From the NCBI GenBank assembly GCA_964420405.1, contig CAYQTL010000047.1, positions 1 to 35,810 on the forward strand: 35,810 nt of DNA, in the 5' to 3' direction. The position numbers and the translations under genes are program-made. Shown one piece after another: positions 7,696 to 16,447 of this stretch (position 1 is its first letter; every line of letters begins with the position of its first letter). A model generated the notes under the pieces. It saw only the letters and a list, made by a program, of their open reading frames with translations. It had not been told where the DNA came from and did not search any database. The DNA comes from CAYQTL01 sp964420405. Lineage in GTDB: Bacteria; Acidobacteriota; Thermoanaerobaculia; Thermoanaerobaculales; Sulfomarinibacteraceae.

Positions 7696-9546
7696 ATGAC
7701 GCCGACGCCGCTCCTCCCAGCCGTGCTGCTCGCCGCCGCCGCCGTCGCGACCGGGTCCGCGGACCGGCCCGACGCGCTGGTCACCGTCGAGGAGCGCACC
7801 GGCTACCGCGCCACCTCGACCTGGTCGGAGACCGTCGACCTGGTCCGCGCGCTGGAGGCCCTCGCACCGGACCGCGTCCGCGCGACGACGTTCGGCGAGC
7901 CCGGTGCCGGCCGCCGGCTGCCGCTGGTGGTGGCGGTCGACCCGGACGGCGCGCTCGACCCGACCGACCCGCGGCCGGTGGGGCGACCGGTGGTGATGGT
8001 CCAGGCCGGCATCCACCCGGGCGAGATCGACGGCAAGCCCGCCGCTCTCACCCTGCTGCGGGACGCCCTGCTCGGCCGGATCGAGCCCGATCCGCTGGCC
8101 GGCGTCACCCTGCTGCTGGTGCCGGTGTACAACGTCGACGGCCACGAGCGCGTGTCGCCGTACAACCGCCCCAACCAGGACGGCCCGGTGGAGGGCATGG
8201 GCTTCCGTGCCACGCCGGCGGGCCACGACCTCAACCGCGACCACCTCAAGCTCGACAGCGCCGAGGCCCGCGGCCTGGTGGCCCTGCTCGACCGCTGGGA
8301 CCCGCACCTCCACGTCGACCTGCACGTCACCAACGGCGCCGACCACGGCTGGGTGCTGACCTGGTCGACCACCGAGGTGCCCCAGCTCGACGCGGCGCCC
8401 GCAGCGTGGCTCGAGGAGCACCTCGCGGCCGCGCTCGCCGCGACCGAGGAGGCGGGCTGGCCGACCGGGCCGTACGTCAGCCTGGTCGACTGGGAGGACC
8501 CGGCCGCCGGGATCGACTCGTGGGTCGGAGGCCCGCGCTACTCCACCGGCTACCTGACGCTGCGCAATCGCCCGTCCGTCCTGGTGGAGATGAACGCCCA
8601 CGTGCCGTACGCCGACCGGGTGGCGGCGTGCCGCGCCTTCCTCGAGGCGCTGCTGGTCGAGGCCGGCCGCGGCGGCGGCGCTCTCGTGGCCGCGGCGGCG
8701 GCCGCCGACGCCCGCACCGTCGCCGCCGGCCGGCCGGACGCGCCGGCGGGTTCCGTGGTCCTCGACTGGCGGACCGTCGACACCGGCGACGTCGTCCGGC
8801 TGCCCCTGGCTCCGCTCGAGATGCGCCGTTCCGTCGTACGTGGAGGACCGCTTCCGACCTGGCTCGACGGCCCGAAGGTCGAGCTGGAGGTGCCGTGGTT
8901 CCACCATGCCGTGCCGGCCGTCACCGTCACGCGGCCGCGGGGCTACCTGGTCCACCCGGGCTGGCCGCAGGTCGAGCGGCGGCTCGCGGATCACGGTCTC
9001 ACGACGCACCGCCTCGTGGCCGCCGTCACGCTCGATGCCGAGCAGCTGCGGGTGGCGGACCCGGTCTTCGCGGACCGGCCGTACCAGGGGCGCATCCGGG
9101 TCGAAGCGACGGTCGAGCGGCGCCGCGCTCCGGTCGAGGTCCCGGCGGGTTCCGTGTGGGTTCCGGCCGACCAGCCCCTGTTCGAGATCGCCGTGCAGCT
9201 GCTCGAGCCCGAGGCGCCCGACTCGCTGCTGCGCTGGGGGATCCTGGACACGGTGTTCGAACGCAAGGAGTACATCGACCCCCGCGTGCTGGAGGAGATC
9301 GCCCGGGACATGCTCGATGCGAGCCCGGCGCTGGCGCGGGAGTGGCGCGACGCCCTCGGGGATCCGGCGTTCGCGGCCGATCCGACGGCCCGACACCTGT
9401 GGTGGTACCAGCGGACACCCTACTGGGACCACACCGTCGGCCTGCTGCCCTACGTCCGGGCGCTCGAGGTCCCGGCCGGACTACGGCGGCTGCGGCCGAG
9501 CCGCGTGGACAGCGCCGATGGCGGGGCGGCGGCGGCCGGCCGGTGA
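7696..9546 (+). CDS. Secreted M14-family zinc carboxypeptidase
   Basis: A 616-residue exported metallopeptidase. The signal peptide covers about residues 1-22. The catalytic domain (about 35-320) shows the zinc motif HPGE (His107, Glu110) and a third ligand His210 in DLHVT. Arg181 in DLNRD is the likely substrate-carboxylate residue, and Glu298 in LVEMN the catalytic base. It should remove C-terminal residues from peptides or act on peptide-like substrates outside the cytoplasm. About 300 residues after the catalytic domain match nothing I recognise and may be a beta-rich accessory domain. The start has no Shine-Dalgarno but has a TAGGCT 6 bases upstream. The 3' end overlaps the methyltransferase gene by 29 bases. 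Confidence 0.88.
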   Translation: MTPTPLLPAVLLAAAAVATGSADRPDALVTVEERTGYRATSTWSETVDLVRALEALAPDRVRATTFGEPGAGRRLPLVVAVDPDGALDPTDPRPVGRPVVMVQAGIHPGEIDGKPAALTLLRDALLGRIEPDPLAGVTLLLVPVYNVDGHERVSPYNRPNQDGPVEGMGFRATPAGHDLNRDHLKLDSAEARGLVALLDRWDPHLHVDLHVTNGADHGWVLTWSTTEVPQLDAAPAAWLEEHLAAALAATEEAGWPTGPYVSLVDWEDPAAGIDSWVGGPRYSTGYLTLRNRPSVLVEMNAHVPYADRVAACRAFLEALLVEAGRGGGALVAAAAAADARTVAAGRPDAPAGSVVLDWRTVDTGDVVRLPLAPLEMRRSVVRGGPLPTWLDGPKVELEVPWFHHAVPAVTVTRPRGYLVHPGWPQVERRLADHGLTTHRLVAAVTLDAEQLRVADPVFADRPYQGRIRVEATVERRRAPVEVPAGSVWVPADQPLFEIAVQLLEPEAPDSLLRWGILDTVFERKEYIDPRVLEEIARDMLDASPALAREWRDALGDPAFAADPTARHLWWYQRTPYWDHTVGLLPYVRALEVPAGLRRLRPSRVDSADGGAAAAGR

Positions 9547-10318
9547 CCCGTGGGCGCCGCTCGGTGCGGCGCTCGCGGCGGCCCACCGCGGGGATCTCAC
9601 GGCCCCGGTGACCGTGCACAGCACCCTGTGGGAGACCGAGCGGGTCCCCGCGGCGGAGCTCTACCGTCCCGACAGCGATCCCCTGCCGATGCTCGAGCAG
9701 GAAGCGCTCGCCCGCTGTCACGGCAGGGTGCTCGACGCCGGCGCCGGCGGCGGCCGCCACGCCCTCCAGCTCCAGCGGGCCGGGCTGGATGTGGTCGCCC
9801 TGGACGTGTGCCCGCAGGCGGTCGAGGTGATGGTCGCCCGGGGCGTCGCCGATCCCAGGGTCGGCGACATCCTGCGCCACGACGACGGCCCGTACGACAC
9901 GGTCCTGATGATGCAGAACGGGGTCGGCGTTGTCGGTGACATCGCCGGCCTCGGCCGGCTCCTGGAGCGGCTCGACGGGTTGCTCGCCGCCGGCGGCCAG
10001 CTCCTGCTCGACTCGGCCGACCTCGCCGTCGAGCTCGCCGACCACGGCGTCGACCCCGCAGCCGTCGCGCGACCTGGCGCGGTCCTCGGAGAGGTCGAGT
10101 TCCGGCTCGACTTCGGCGAGCTGGTCGGGCCCTGGTACCCGTGGCTGTTCGTCGACCCGCGGACCCTCGCCCTGCTCGCCGGCGCCGCCGGCTTCGACAC
10201 CGAGATCCTCGCCCACGGGACGCGGGGGACCTACCTGGCGCGGATCCACAGACCGGATCGGTGCGGGCGTCGGTCCGACACTCGGTCGAGCACGCCGGGC
10301 GCTCCCGATCGGGACTGA
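9518..10318 (+). CDS. SAM-dependent methyltransferase (class I)
   Basis: A 266-residue cytoplasmic protein with a Rossmann methyltransferase core. Motif I is VLDAGAGGGRHAL, motif II is VVALDVCPQAVE, and a hydrophobic strand DTVLMMQNGVGVVG occupies the motif IV position. The C-terminal half (FRLDFGELVGPWYPWLF, then LALLAGAAGF) is typical of small-molecule methyltransferases. The substrate is unknown. ATG at 9518 is the only good in-frame start and lies inside the end of the M14 peptidase gene, so the two are probably co-translated. Expressing it with a secreted peptidase gives no clear functional clue. Confidence 0.8.
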   Translation: MAGRRRPAGDPWAPLGAALAAAHRGDLTAPVTVHSTLWETERVPAAELYRPDSDPLPMLEQEALARCHGRVLDAGAGGGRHALQLQRAGLDVVALDVCPQAVEVMVARGVADPRVGDILRHDDGPYDTVLMMQNGVGVVGDIAGLGRLLERLDGLLAAGGQLLLDSADLAVELADHGVDPAAVARPGAVLGEVEFRLDFGELVGPWYPWLFVDPRTLALLAGAAGFDTEILAHGTRGTYLARIHRPDRCGRRSDTRSSTPGAPDRD

Positions 10319-10383
10319 TCGCCATGACCGCCCTGCCGTCGCCGCCGATCGCCGTACTCTGGCACCGCCGTCGCCGCTGACGC

Positions 10384-10420
10384 CGATCCCGACAGCCACC
10401 ATCTGGATCGGGATCGGGAC
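10384..10420. repeat. ATCCCG/CGGGAT repeat pair
   Basis: Short ATCCCG-type units in both orientations (10384-10392 and 10405-10420) form a small inverted pair. They belong to the dispersed family seen at 862, 3413, 5154, 5348 and 16350. Confidence 0.6.
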
Positions 10421-10439
10421 GGCGGCGAACGGCGAGCGG

Positions 10440-10590
10440 GGCTCGCGGGGGCCTTCGACTCCGGTCCCGCAGGGCCTTCCGACCTCAGGATGACGGCGCT
10501 GACATGGTCTCCCCCCACGTCACCCTGGGCGGGCGGAGCGCCGTCCAGGGCGCGGAGGGCGTCGGAGGGCCTTTCCCGAGCGCCGCGGCC
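10440..10590. repeat. Intergenic palindromic element with CTCAGGATGAC core
   Basis: The left half, read on the minus strand, contains GTCATCCTGAGG followed by GTCGGAAGGCC. The right half, on the plus strand, contains GTCACCCTGGGC followed by GTCGGAGGGCC. The two halves are diverged inverted copies. An exact 9-bp pair GACGGCGCT/AGCGCCGTC (10492-10500 and 10539-10547) sits at their centre. The 374-bp gap 10319-10692 holds this element, the ATCCCG pair and the promoter region of the next gene, and no gene. Similar GTCATCCTGAG repeats occur between genes in many uncultured bacterial genomes. Confidence 0.55.
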
Positions 10591-10692
10591 TGGTCGCCCC
10601 TCCGCCCACGTCCCCGGCCCCGGGCCCGGGATGGTACCCTCGCGCTCCGCCCGCGGCCGTCTCCCCGGCCGCGGGTGCCGGGAGGTTGCCTC

Positions 10693-11706
10693 ATGAACCG
10701 ACTGCTCGCGATCGTCACGCTGCTGGTGCTCACGGTCCCCGCCAGACCCGCCCTCTCCCAGGAGGCGGGCGGGCCGACGCCCACCGCCGTCCCGAACCCC
10801 GTCGTCCTGCGGGTCGACGGCACCCCCGTCCGGGCCGCGGAGATCAGCATGGTGATGCTGAACCTGCGGGCCCAGCTCCAGGCGACCGGCGGCTCGGCGA
10901 CTGCCGAGGAGCTGCTCGACGTGGCCACCCAGCGGGTCATCGAGCAGAAGCTCATGGCCCAGGAGGCGCGGCGATTCGGGATGACTCCCGACCAGCAGCA
11001 CGTCACGCGCCTGCTCGCGGCGGCCGAGGAGCAGGCCGGCGGCGCCGCCGCCCTCGAGCGCACCCTCGCCAGCGCCGGGTCGGGCCGCGAGGAGCTGGTC
11101 GCGATGCTCGAGGACATGGACCTGGCCCGCCAGCTGATCGCGAAGCGGATCGCGCCGACCGTCGAGGTCGGCGACGAGGAGGTCCGCAGGTTCTACGCCG
11201 ACCACGCGGACCGGTTCGCGGTCGGCGAGCGGATCCGGCCGCGCCACATCGTGTTCGCGGTGCCCGAGGACGCCGCGCCGGCCGAGGTCGAGCGGGCCCG
11301 GGCCCGCGCCGAAGCCGCGCGCCGGCGGGTGCTCGCGGGAGAGCCCTTCGCCGAGGTCGCGCGGGAGGTGTCGGAGGGACCGAGCGCGGCCCGCGGCGGC
11401 GACCTCGGACTGGTCCCTCCGGAGGCGCTCGAGCCCCCGTTCGCCGCCGCCGCGCTGCCGCTCCGGCCGGGCGAGATCTCCGAGGTCGTGCGGACCGGGT
11501 TCGGCTTCCACGTGATCACCGTCGACGAGCGGGCGCCGGCGGGCAGCCGTCCCCTCGCCGAGGTGCGCGGCACCGTCGAGCGGCAGCTGCACCAGCAGCG
11601 CACCGCCGAGGCCGTGGTCCAGCTCCTGCAGTCCCTCTCGGAGCGCGCCACGATCGAGATCCTCGACGCCGACCTCGCCGCCGCCGACAGCGACGGCGGT
11701 GGCTGA
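10693..11706 (+). CDS. Exported parvulin-type peptidyl-prolyl isomerase (SurA/PrsA-like)
   Basis: A 337-residue foldase expected in the periplasm. A Sec signal peptide spans residues 1-22 (MNRLLAIVTLLVLTVPARPALSQ). A helical SurA_N-like chaperone region follows (about 40-170), starting with the typical 'VLRVDGTPV' strand. The PPIC/rotamase domain at about 178-285 has RPRHIVF, SEGPSAARGGDLG and GFGFHVITV. A short C-terminal helix closes it. It probably helps fold outer-membrane or secreted proteins. GGGAGG precedes the ATG at ideal spacing. A TACCCT hexamer at 10635-10640 is a possible -10. It converges with the hydrolase gene, leaving 12 bases between stops. Confidence 0.9.
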   Translation: MNRLLAIVTLLVLTVPARPALSQEAGGPTPTAVPNPVVLRVDGTPVRAAEISMVMLNLRAQLQATGGSATAEELLDVATQRVIEQKLMAQEARRFGMTPDQQHVTRLLAAAEEQAGGAAALERTLASAGSGREELVAMLEDMDLARQLIAKRIAPTVEVGDEEVRRFYADHADRFAVGERIRPRHIVFAVPEDAAPAEVERARARAEAARRRVLAGEPFAEVAREVSEGPSAARGGDLGLVPPEALEPPFAAAALPLRPGEISEVVRTGFGFHVITVDERAPAGSRPLAEVRGTVERQLHQQRTAEAVVQLLQSLSERATIEILDADLAAADSDGGG

Positions 11707-11718
11707 GGGGGCGGCCCG

Positions 11719-12942
11719 TCAGTCGGCCAGCCGGGTGGTCGTGCGCACCTCCGAGCGGAGCGTACGGTGGACCGGGCACCGGTCGGCGATCTCCAGCAGC
11801 CGCCGCCGCTGGTCGTCGTCGAGCGGACCGTCGAGCCGGATGGTGCGCGAGATGTGATCCATGCGGGGCCGTCCGCCAGAGGCCGTCTCCTCGCAGTCCT
11901 CGCAGTGCCGCTTGGAGTGCTCGAGGTGAACCTCCGCCCCTTCGAGCGGCCACTGCTTGCGATCGGCGTACATCCGCAGGGTCATCGCGGTGCAGGCGCC
12001 GAGGGCCGCGGTGAGCAGGTCGTAGGGGCTCGGACCGGCGTCCTCGCCGCCGGCCGAGGCCGGCTCGTCCGCCACCAGCCCGTGGCCGTCCGCCAGGATC
12101 TCGCTGCGAAACCCCGAGCGGCCGATCTGCACCACCACGCCGTACCTTCCGCCGGCGGCGCGCTCCCGTTCCCCGCGGTCCACCTCGAGGTACTTGCGGG
12201 CCCATCCCGCGATCACCGAGGCGGCGTAGCGGGAGTCGGCGGGGTCGGACAGCAGGTGGTCCGCCCGGTCGAGGGACACGAAGCTCTTCGGATGCCGGGC
12301 GGCCCGGAACAGGCTCGCCGCGTCGTCGACCGGAACCACCCGGTCGGCAGGAGAGTGCAGGATCAGCAGGGCCCGGCCGAGCGACGCCGCCGGCTCGCGA
12401 CCTTCGGCGGCCTCGAGCTCCGCCACGAACCGGCGGCCGACCCGGAAGGTCCTGCCGGCGATCTCGACGTCGGCCTCCCCCTCCCGCCGGATCCGATCGA
12501 GGTCGCTCTCCAGGTGACGCAGGACCCGCGCCGGTGTGGCCGGAGCGGCGATCGTCACCACCGCGGTCACCCGCTCGAGATCGCGCGCCGCTTCCAGCAC
12601 CGCGGCGCCTCCGAGGGAGTGCCCGATCAGCAGCCGCGGCGCCTCGTGCTCGCGCTCCAGGAAGCCGGCGGCCGCGCGCAGGTCGGCGACGTTGGTCGCG
12701 AAGCTCGTGTCGACGAACTCGCCGCCGCTCTCTCCGAGGCCGGTGAAGTCGAACCGTAGCGAGGCGATGCCCTCCGCCGCGAGCGCCCGCGAGATGTGGC
12801 TCGGGCCCTTGTAGTCCTTGGAGCATGTGAAGCAGTGGGCGAACACGGCGTACGCCGCCGGGCGGTCGCCCACCGGCCGGTCCAGGATCGCCGCCAGCTC
12901 CACCCCATCCTCGTTCCGAAAACGGATCCTCTCCGAGCGCAT
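11719..12942 (-). CDS. Bifunctional alpha/beta hydrolase / OsmC fusion
   Basis: A 407-residue cytoplasmic protein made of two enzymes. Residues 1-260 are an alpha/beta hydrolase with Ser109 in IGHSLGG, Asp200 in SPADRVVP and His229 in RADHL. Residues about 265-407 are an OsmC/Ohr-type thiol peroxidase with the two family cysteines, Cys317 in GACTAMTL and Cys389 in RCPVH. OsmC proteins reduce organic hydroperoxides. The linked hydrolase may release or process lipid-derived peroxides, which is inference. This domain order is a known fusion family. A GGGAGG-type site precedes the ATG. It lies beside msrB on the same strand, giving an oxidative-damage pair. Confidence 0.92.
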   Translation of the reverse strand: MRSERIRFRNEDGVELAAILDRPVGDRPAAYAVFAHCFTCSKDYKGPSHISRALAAEGIASLRFDFTGLGESGGEFVDTSFATNVADLRAAAGFLEREHEAPRLLIGHSLGGAAVLEAARDLERVTAVVTIAAPATPARVLRHLESDLDRIRREGEADVEIAGRTFRVGRRFVAELEAAEGREPAASLGRALLILHSPADRVVPVDDAASLFRAARHPKSFVSLDRADHLLSDPADSRYAASVIAGWARKYLEVDRGERERAAGGRYGVVVQIGRSGFRSEILADGHGLVADEPASAGGEDAGPSPYDLLTAALGACTAMTLRMYADRKQWPLEGAEVHLEHSKRHCEDCEETASGGRPRMDHISRTIRLDGPLDDDQRRRLLEIADRCPVHRTLRSEVRTTTRLAD

Positions 12943-13076
12943 CGACCTGCCTCCCCTCGGTCCGTACCCTCGTCTGTGCCCGCGCCCGTTGCGGCGGTCA
13001 GGACCGGCCACGGCGCCGGACACGCGCGACGGCGCGATGTCCGTCTTCAGCGTACAGCGTCGTCCGTGGGCCCACC

Positions 13077-13118
13077 GCCGCTCCGGTCGCCGGCGGGCGG
13101 TCGGACACCCGGAGCGGC
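13077..13118 (-). terminator. Hairpin downstream of msrB
   Basis: A perfect 10-bp stem (13077-13086 with 13109-13118) lies 14 bases past the msrB stop on the minus strand. No T-run follows. Confidence 0.4.
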
Positions 13119-13132
13119 CCGCGAGCCCTCCC

Positions 13133-13741
<609 letters not shown>

Positions 13742-13860
13742 GGGGGCCTCCGTTCCGTCGGTTCCTTCGCCGGCCGACCGCCTCCGGTTTCCCGCCGCAG
13801 CCGGTGGTACCATCGACCTGCAGCACCCGCTGGAGATCGACCACGAGAGGGGGTCGCCCC

Positions 13861-15276
13861 GTGTCCGAGTCCATCAGCTTCTTCGCCCAGGTCAACCGCA
13901 ACTTCGATCGAGCCGCGTCGCTGACCCGCCACCATCCCGGGATCCTCGAGCAGATCAAAGAGGTCAACAGCGTCATCCACTTCGCCTTTCCCCTGAAGCG
14001 GGACGACGGCTCGGTGGAGGTGATCCACGCCTGGCGGGCCGAGCACAGCCAGCACAAGCTGCCCACCAAGGGAGGCATCCGCTACGCCGACTCGGTCAAC
14101 GAGGACGAGGTCATGGCCCTCGCCGCCCTCATGACCTACAAGTGCGCGATCGTCAACGTTCCCTTCGGCGGCGCCAAGGGCGGCGTCAAGATCGACGCCC
14201 GCCGGTACTCGGTCGGCGAGCTGGAGCGCATCACCCGCCGGTTCACCTTCGAGCTGTTCCGCAAGAACTTCATCGGGCCGGGCCTCGACGTCCCCGCCCC
14301 CGACTTCGCCACCGGCCCGCGCGAGATGGCGTGGATCGCGGACACCTACGCCACCCTCGCCCCCCACGAGATCGACGCCCTCGGCTGCGTCACCGCCAAG
14401 CCCGTCGCCCAGGGAGGCATCCAGGGCCGGGTCGAGGCCACGGGCCGGGGCGTCTTCTTCGGTCTCCGCGAGCTGTGCGGGATCGCCGAGGAGATGCGCG
14501 CGCTCGACCTCAGCGTCGGCCTGGAGGGCAAGCGGGTCGTGGTGCAGGGGCTCGGCAACGTCGGCTCCCACGCCGCCCGCTTCCTGCAGCAGGGAGGCGC
14601 CGTCATCGTCGGCGTCACCGAGTACGAGGGGGCGGTCTCGGCCCCCGACGGTCTCGACGTGGAGGCGCTGCTCGCCCACCGCGCCGAGACCGGCTCCGTG
14701 CTCGGCTTCCCGGGCGCGGACGACCTCGAGCACCGCGACCTCGGCCTGGAGCTCGACTGCGACATCCTGGTGCCGGCCGCGCTGGAGAACGCCATCACCA
14801 TGGACAACGTCGACCGCATCCGGGCGCGGATCGTCGCCGAGGCGGCCAACGGGCCGATCAGCTCGGAGGCGAGCGAGGCCCTGGCCGCGAAAGGCGTGTG
14901 CGTGCTGCCCGACGCCTACATCAACGCCGGCGGCGTCACCGTGTCCTACTTCGAGTGGCTGAAGAACCTGCAGCACGTCCGGTTCGGCCGGATGGAGAAG
15001 CGGTTCGAGGAGAGCGCCGCCCGGCAGATGCTCGCCGCCATCGAGGGCGCCACAGGCCACATCTTCTCCGAAAGGCAGATCGCCGAGTTCGCCCACGGCG
15101 CCACCGAGATCGACCTCGTCAACTCGGGGCTCGAGGAGACCATGGTCCAGGCGTTGCACGAGCTGCGCGGAGTGCGCCTCCTCCACCGGGACGAGATCGA
15201 CCTTCGCACCGCGTCGATGGTGCTCGCGATCGACAAGATCGCCACCGCCTACGCCGACCGGGGGATCTTCCCGTAG
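13861..15276 (+). CDS. Glu/Leu/Phe/Val-family dehydrogenase (glutamate dehydrogenase-like)
   Basis: A 471-residue NAD(P)-dependent oxidative deaminase, probably glutamate dehydrogenase. Lys70 (KLPTKGGIRY), Lys94 (TYKCA) and catalytic Lys106 (GGAKGG) have the same spacing as in clostridial GDH. Asp148 in PAPDFATG completes the active site. The nucleotide-binding turn is GLGNVGS (230-236). Length is slightly above the usual 415-450, mainly from the N-terminus and helical C-terminus. It links 2-oxoglutarate and ammonia to glutamate in the cytoplasm. GTG at 13861 is preferred because a purine-rich AGGGGG is just upstream; an in-frame ATG at 13804 would add 19 unlikely residues. A TACCAT at 13808-13813 may be the -10. 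Confidence 0.92.
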   Translation: MSESISFFAQVNRNFDRAASLTRHHPGILEQIKEVNSVIHFAFPLKRDDGSVEVIHAWRAEHSQHKLPTKGGIRYADSVNEDEVMALAALMTYKCAIVNVPFGGAKGGVKIDARRYSVGELERITRRFTFELFRKNFIGPGLDVPAPDFATGPREMAWIADTYATLAPHEIDALGCVTAKPVAQGGIQGRVEATGRGVFFGLRELCGIAEEMRALDLSVGLEGKRVVVQGLGNVGSHAARFLQQGGAVIVGVTEYEGAVSAPDGLDVEALLAHRAETGSVLGFPGADDLEHRDLGLELDCDILVPAALENAITMDNVDRIRARIVAEAANGPISSEASEALAAKGVCVLPDAYINAGGVTVSYFEWLKNLQHVRFGRMEKRFEESAARQMLAAIEGATGHIFSERQIAEFAHGATEIDLVNSGLEETMVQALHELRGVRLLHRDEIDLRTASMVLAIDKIATAYADRGIFP

Positions 15277-15364
15277 CGCCGGACGGTGCGGGGCACGACG
15301 AGGAGCGTCGGCGCGAGCGGACGCGTTCGCCGGCGACGTATCGCCCGCCGCGTGCGGCTGAGCT

Positions 15365-15402
15365 GGACTCGACCGGATCCCGGAGCCGGAGCTCCGGAGT
15401 CC
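15365..15402. terminator. Hairpin between convergent genes
   Basis: A perfect 7-bp stem CCGGAGC/GCTCCGG (15380-15386 with 15391-15397), flanked by an outer GGACT/AGTCC pair, lies between the dehydrogenase and the lipoprotein gene, which converge. No clear T-run is present, so it could serve either strand. Confidence 0.4.
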
Positions 15403-15422
15403 CGTGGTCGGTGAGGGTACGG

Positions 15423-16016
15423 CTACTGGCCCGAGATCTGGAACGGGATCCGGATGTCGCTCTCCTCCAGGTCGATTCCGAACGTCCACCGGCCGGGCTG
15501 GACGCCGCCGGGCACCTTGAAGAACAGACGGCCCTCGCACACGCGACGGTCGTTGACCGACACCTCGTCGAACGAGACCCCTTCGCCGGGCACGGTGAAG
15601 AACTGGGTCCGGCACGGCAGGCGCGCGGGGGGGAAGTAGCCCATCGGATCACGGGCCACGTCGGCCTTCCTCACCGTCGTGCGTATGTCCCGGTACTCCG
15701 CACCGAACTCCGACTGGCTCGCCAGCGGGATGGTCTCGCCGGCCGGCGTACGGACGAACACGTCCTCGCGCTGGATCCTGGTGGTCTCTCCCTGGGGCGT
15801 GCTCATGGCGATCTCGAGGATCAGCCAGTCGTCGCCCACGTTGGACGACGCGAACCGGTAGCCGAGCACGGCGTCGAGCTCCGGTCCTGACTGCCTCAGA
15901 ATGTACTCGCCGAGCCTCTCCACCCCTGGGGTGTCGGTGGGAGTCGCGGTCGTGCAGCCTGCCACGGCGAGGGCCGCGAGGAGCGCGACCGCGAGCCCGT
16001 ACTGCGTCAGCTTCAT
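15423..16016 (-). CDS. Lipoprotein of unknown function
   Basis: A 197-residue exported lipoprotein. The signal sequence MKLTQYGLAVALLAALAVAGC carries a lipobox (VAGC) with Cys21 as the lipidated residue. The mature part is predicted beta-rich, in the style of an immunoglobulin-like or DUF domain (for example DDWLILEIAMSTP and VQPGRWTFGIDLEESDIRIPF), with cysteines in PCRTQF and RVCEGR that may form a disulfide. I do not recognise a family. GGGAGG precedes the ATG. It is transcribed alone and divergently from the amidase-actin module. Confidence 0.8.
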   Translation of the reverse strand: MKLTQYGLAVALLAALAVAGCTTATPTDTPGVERLGEYILRQSGPELDAVLGYRFASSNVGDDWLILEIAMSTPQGETTRIQREDVFVRTPAGETIPLASQSEFGAEYRDIRTTVRKADVARDPMGYFPPARLPCRTQFFTVPGEGVSFDEVSVNDRRVCEGRLFFKVPGGVQPGRWTFGIDLEESDIRIPFQISGQ

Positions 16017-16447
16017 GGGGGTCCTCCCTTCAGAACCGTCCGACGGCTCTCGAGCAACTCTCAAAAGCAATCCTCGTGCCATGACGGCGACCGTCCCGCA
16101 CACCCGGGCGGGCCACCGCCTGTCCTCTCCGGTGGACGATTCCAGCCGGTGACGATGCCGCATCGGAGCCGCCCGGTGCAACAGGCCGCGGTGCGCGGGA
16201 ATGCCCTCCGCGACGACCCGCGTTCCGACCCCGATTCCGGGGTGCCGCCGGCAGCAGGGCGCACGGGGCTGCGTCGGCGCCTCGCCCGCGGTCTCCGCGA
16301 ACGCCACGGACGCCGGCGATCACCCCGTCGGGAACGCGACCGGCGTCCGGATCGGGATCGGCCCGTCCTCCGCTGTCGTGTCCCAGGCCCCTCGCGGTGT
16401 CCCCGCTCACTCCCCTCGGCGGCCCACATGGTACGATGGTCGTCCGT
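16017..16447. other. Divergent intergenic region without a gene
   Basis: These 431 bases separate the lipoprotein and amidase genes. They contain a short CGGATCGGGATCGG unit at 16348-16361 of the dispersed repeat family and a TACGAT hexamer at 16432-16437 before the amidase start. I see no convincing reading frame, RNA gene or terminator in the remainder. Confidence 0.5.
16432..16437 (+). promoter_or_regulatory. Candidate -10 of the amidase-actin-peptidase operon
   Basis: GGTACGATGG, with TACGAT ending 10 bases before the ATG at 16448. No -35 and no Shine-Dalgarno can be recognised. Confidence 0.4.

Noticed and set aside
16030..16410. Small Arg/Gly-rich reading frames in the divergent gap before the amidase
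   Set aside because: They have no family features or ribosome site, and their composition matches random high-G+C frames.
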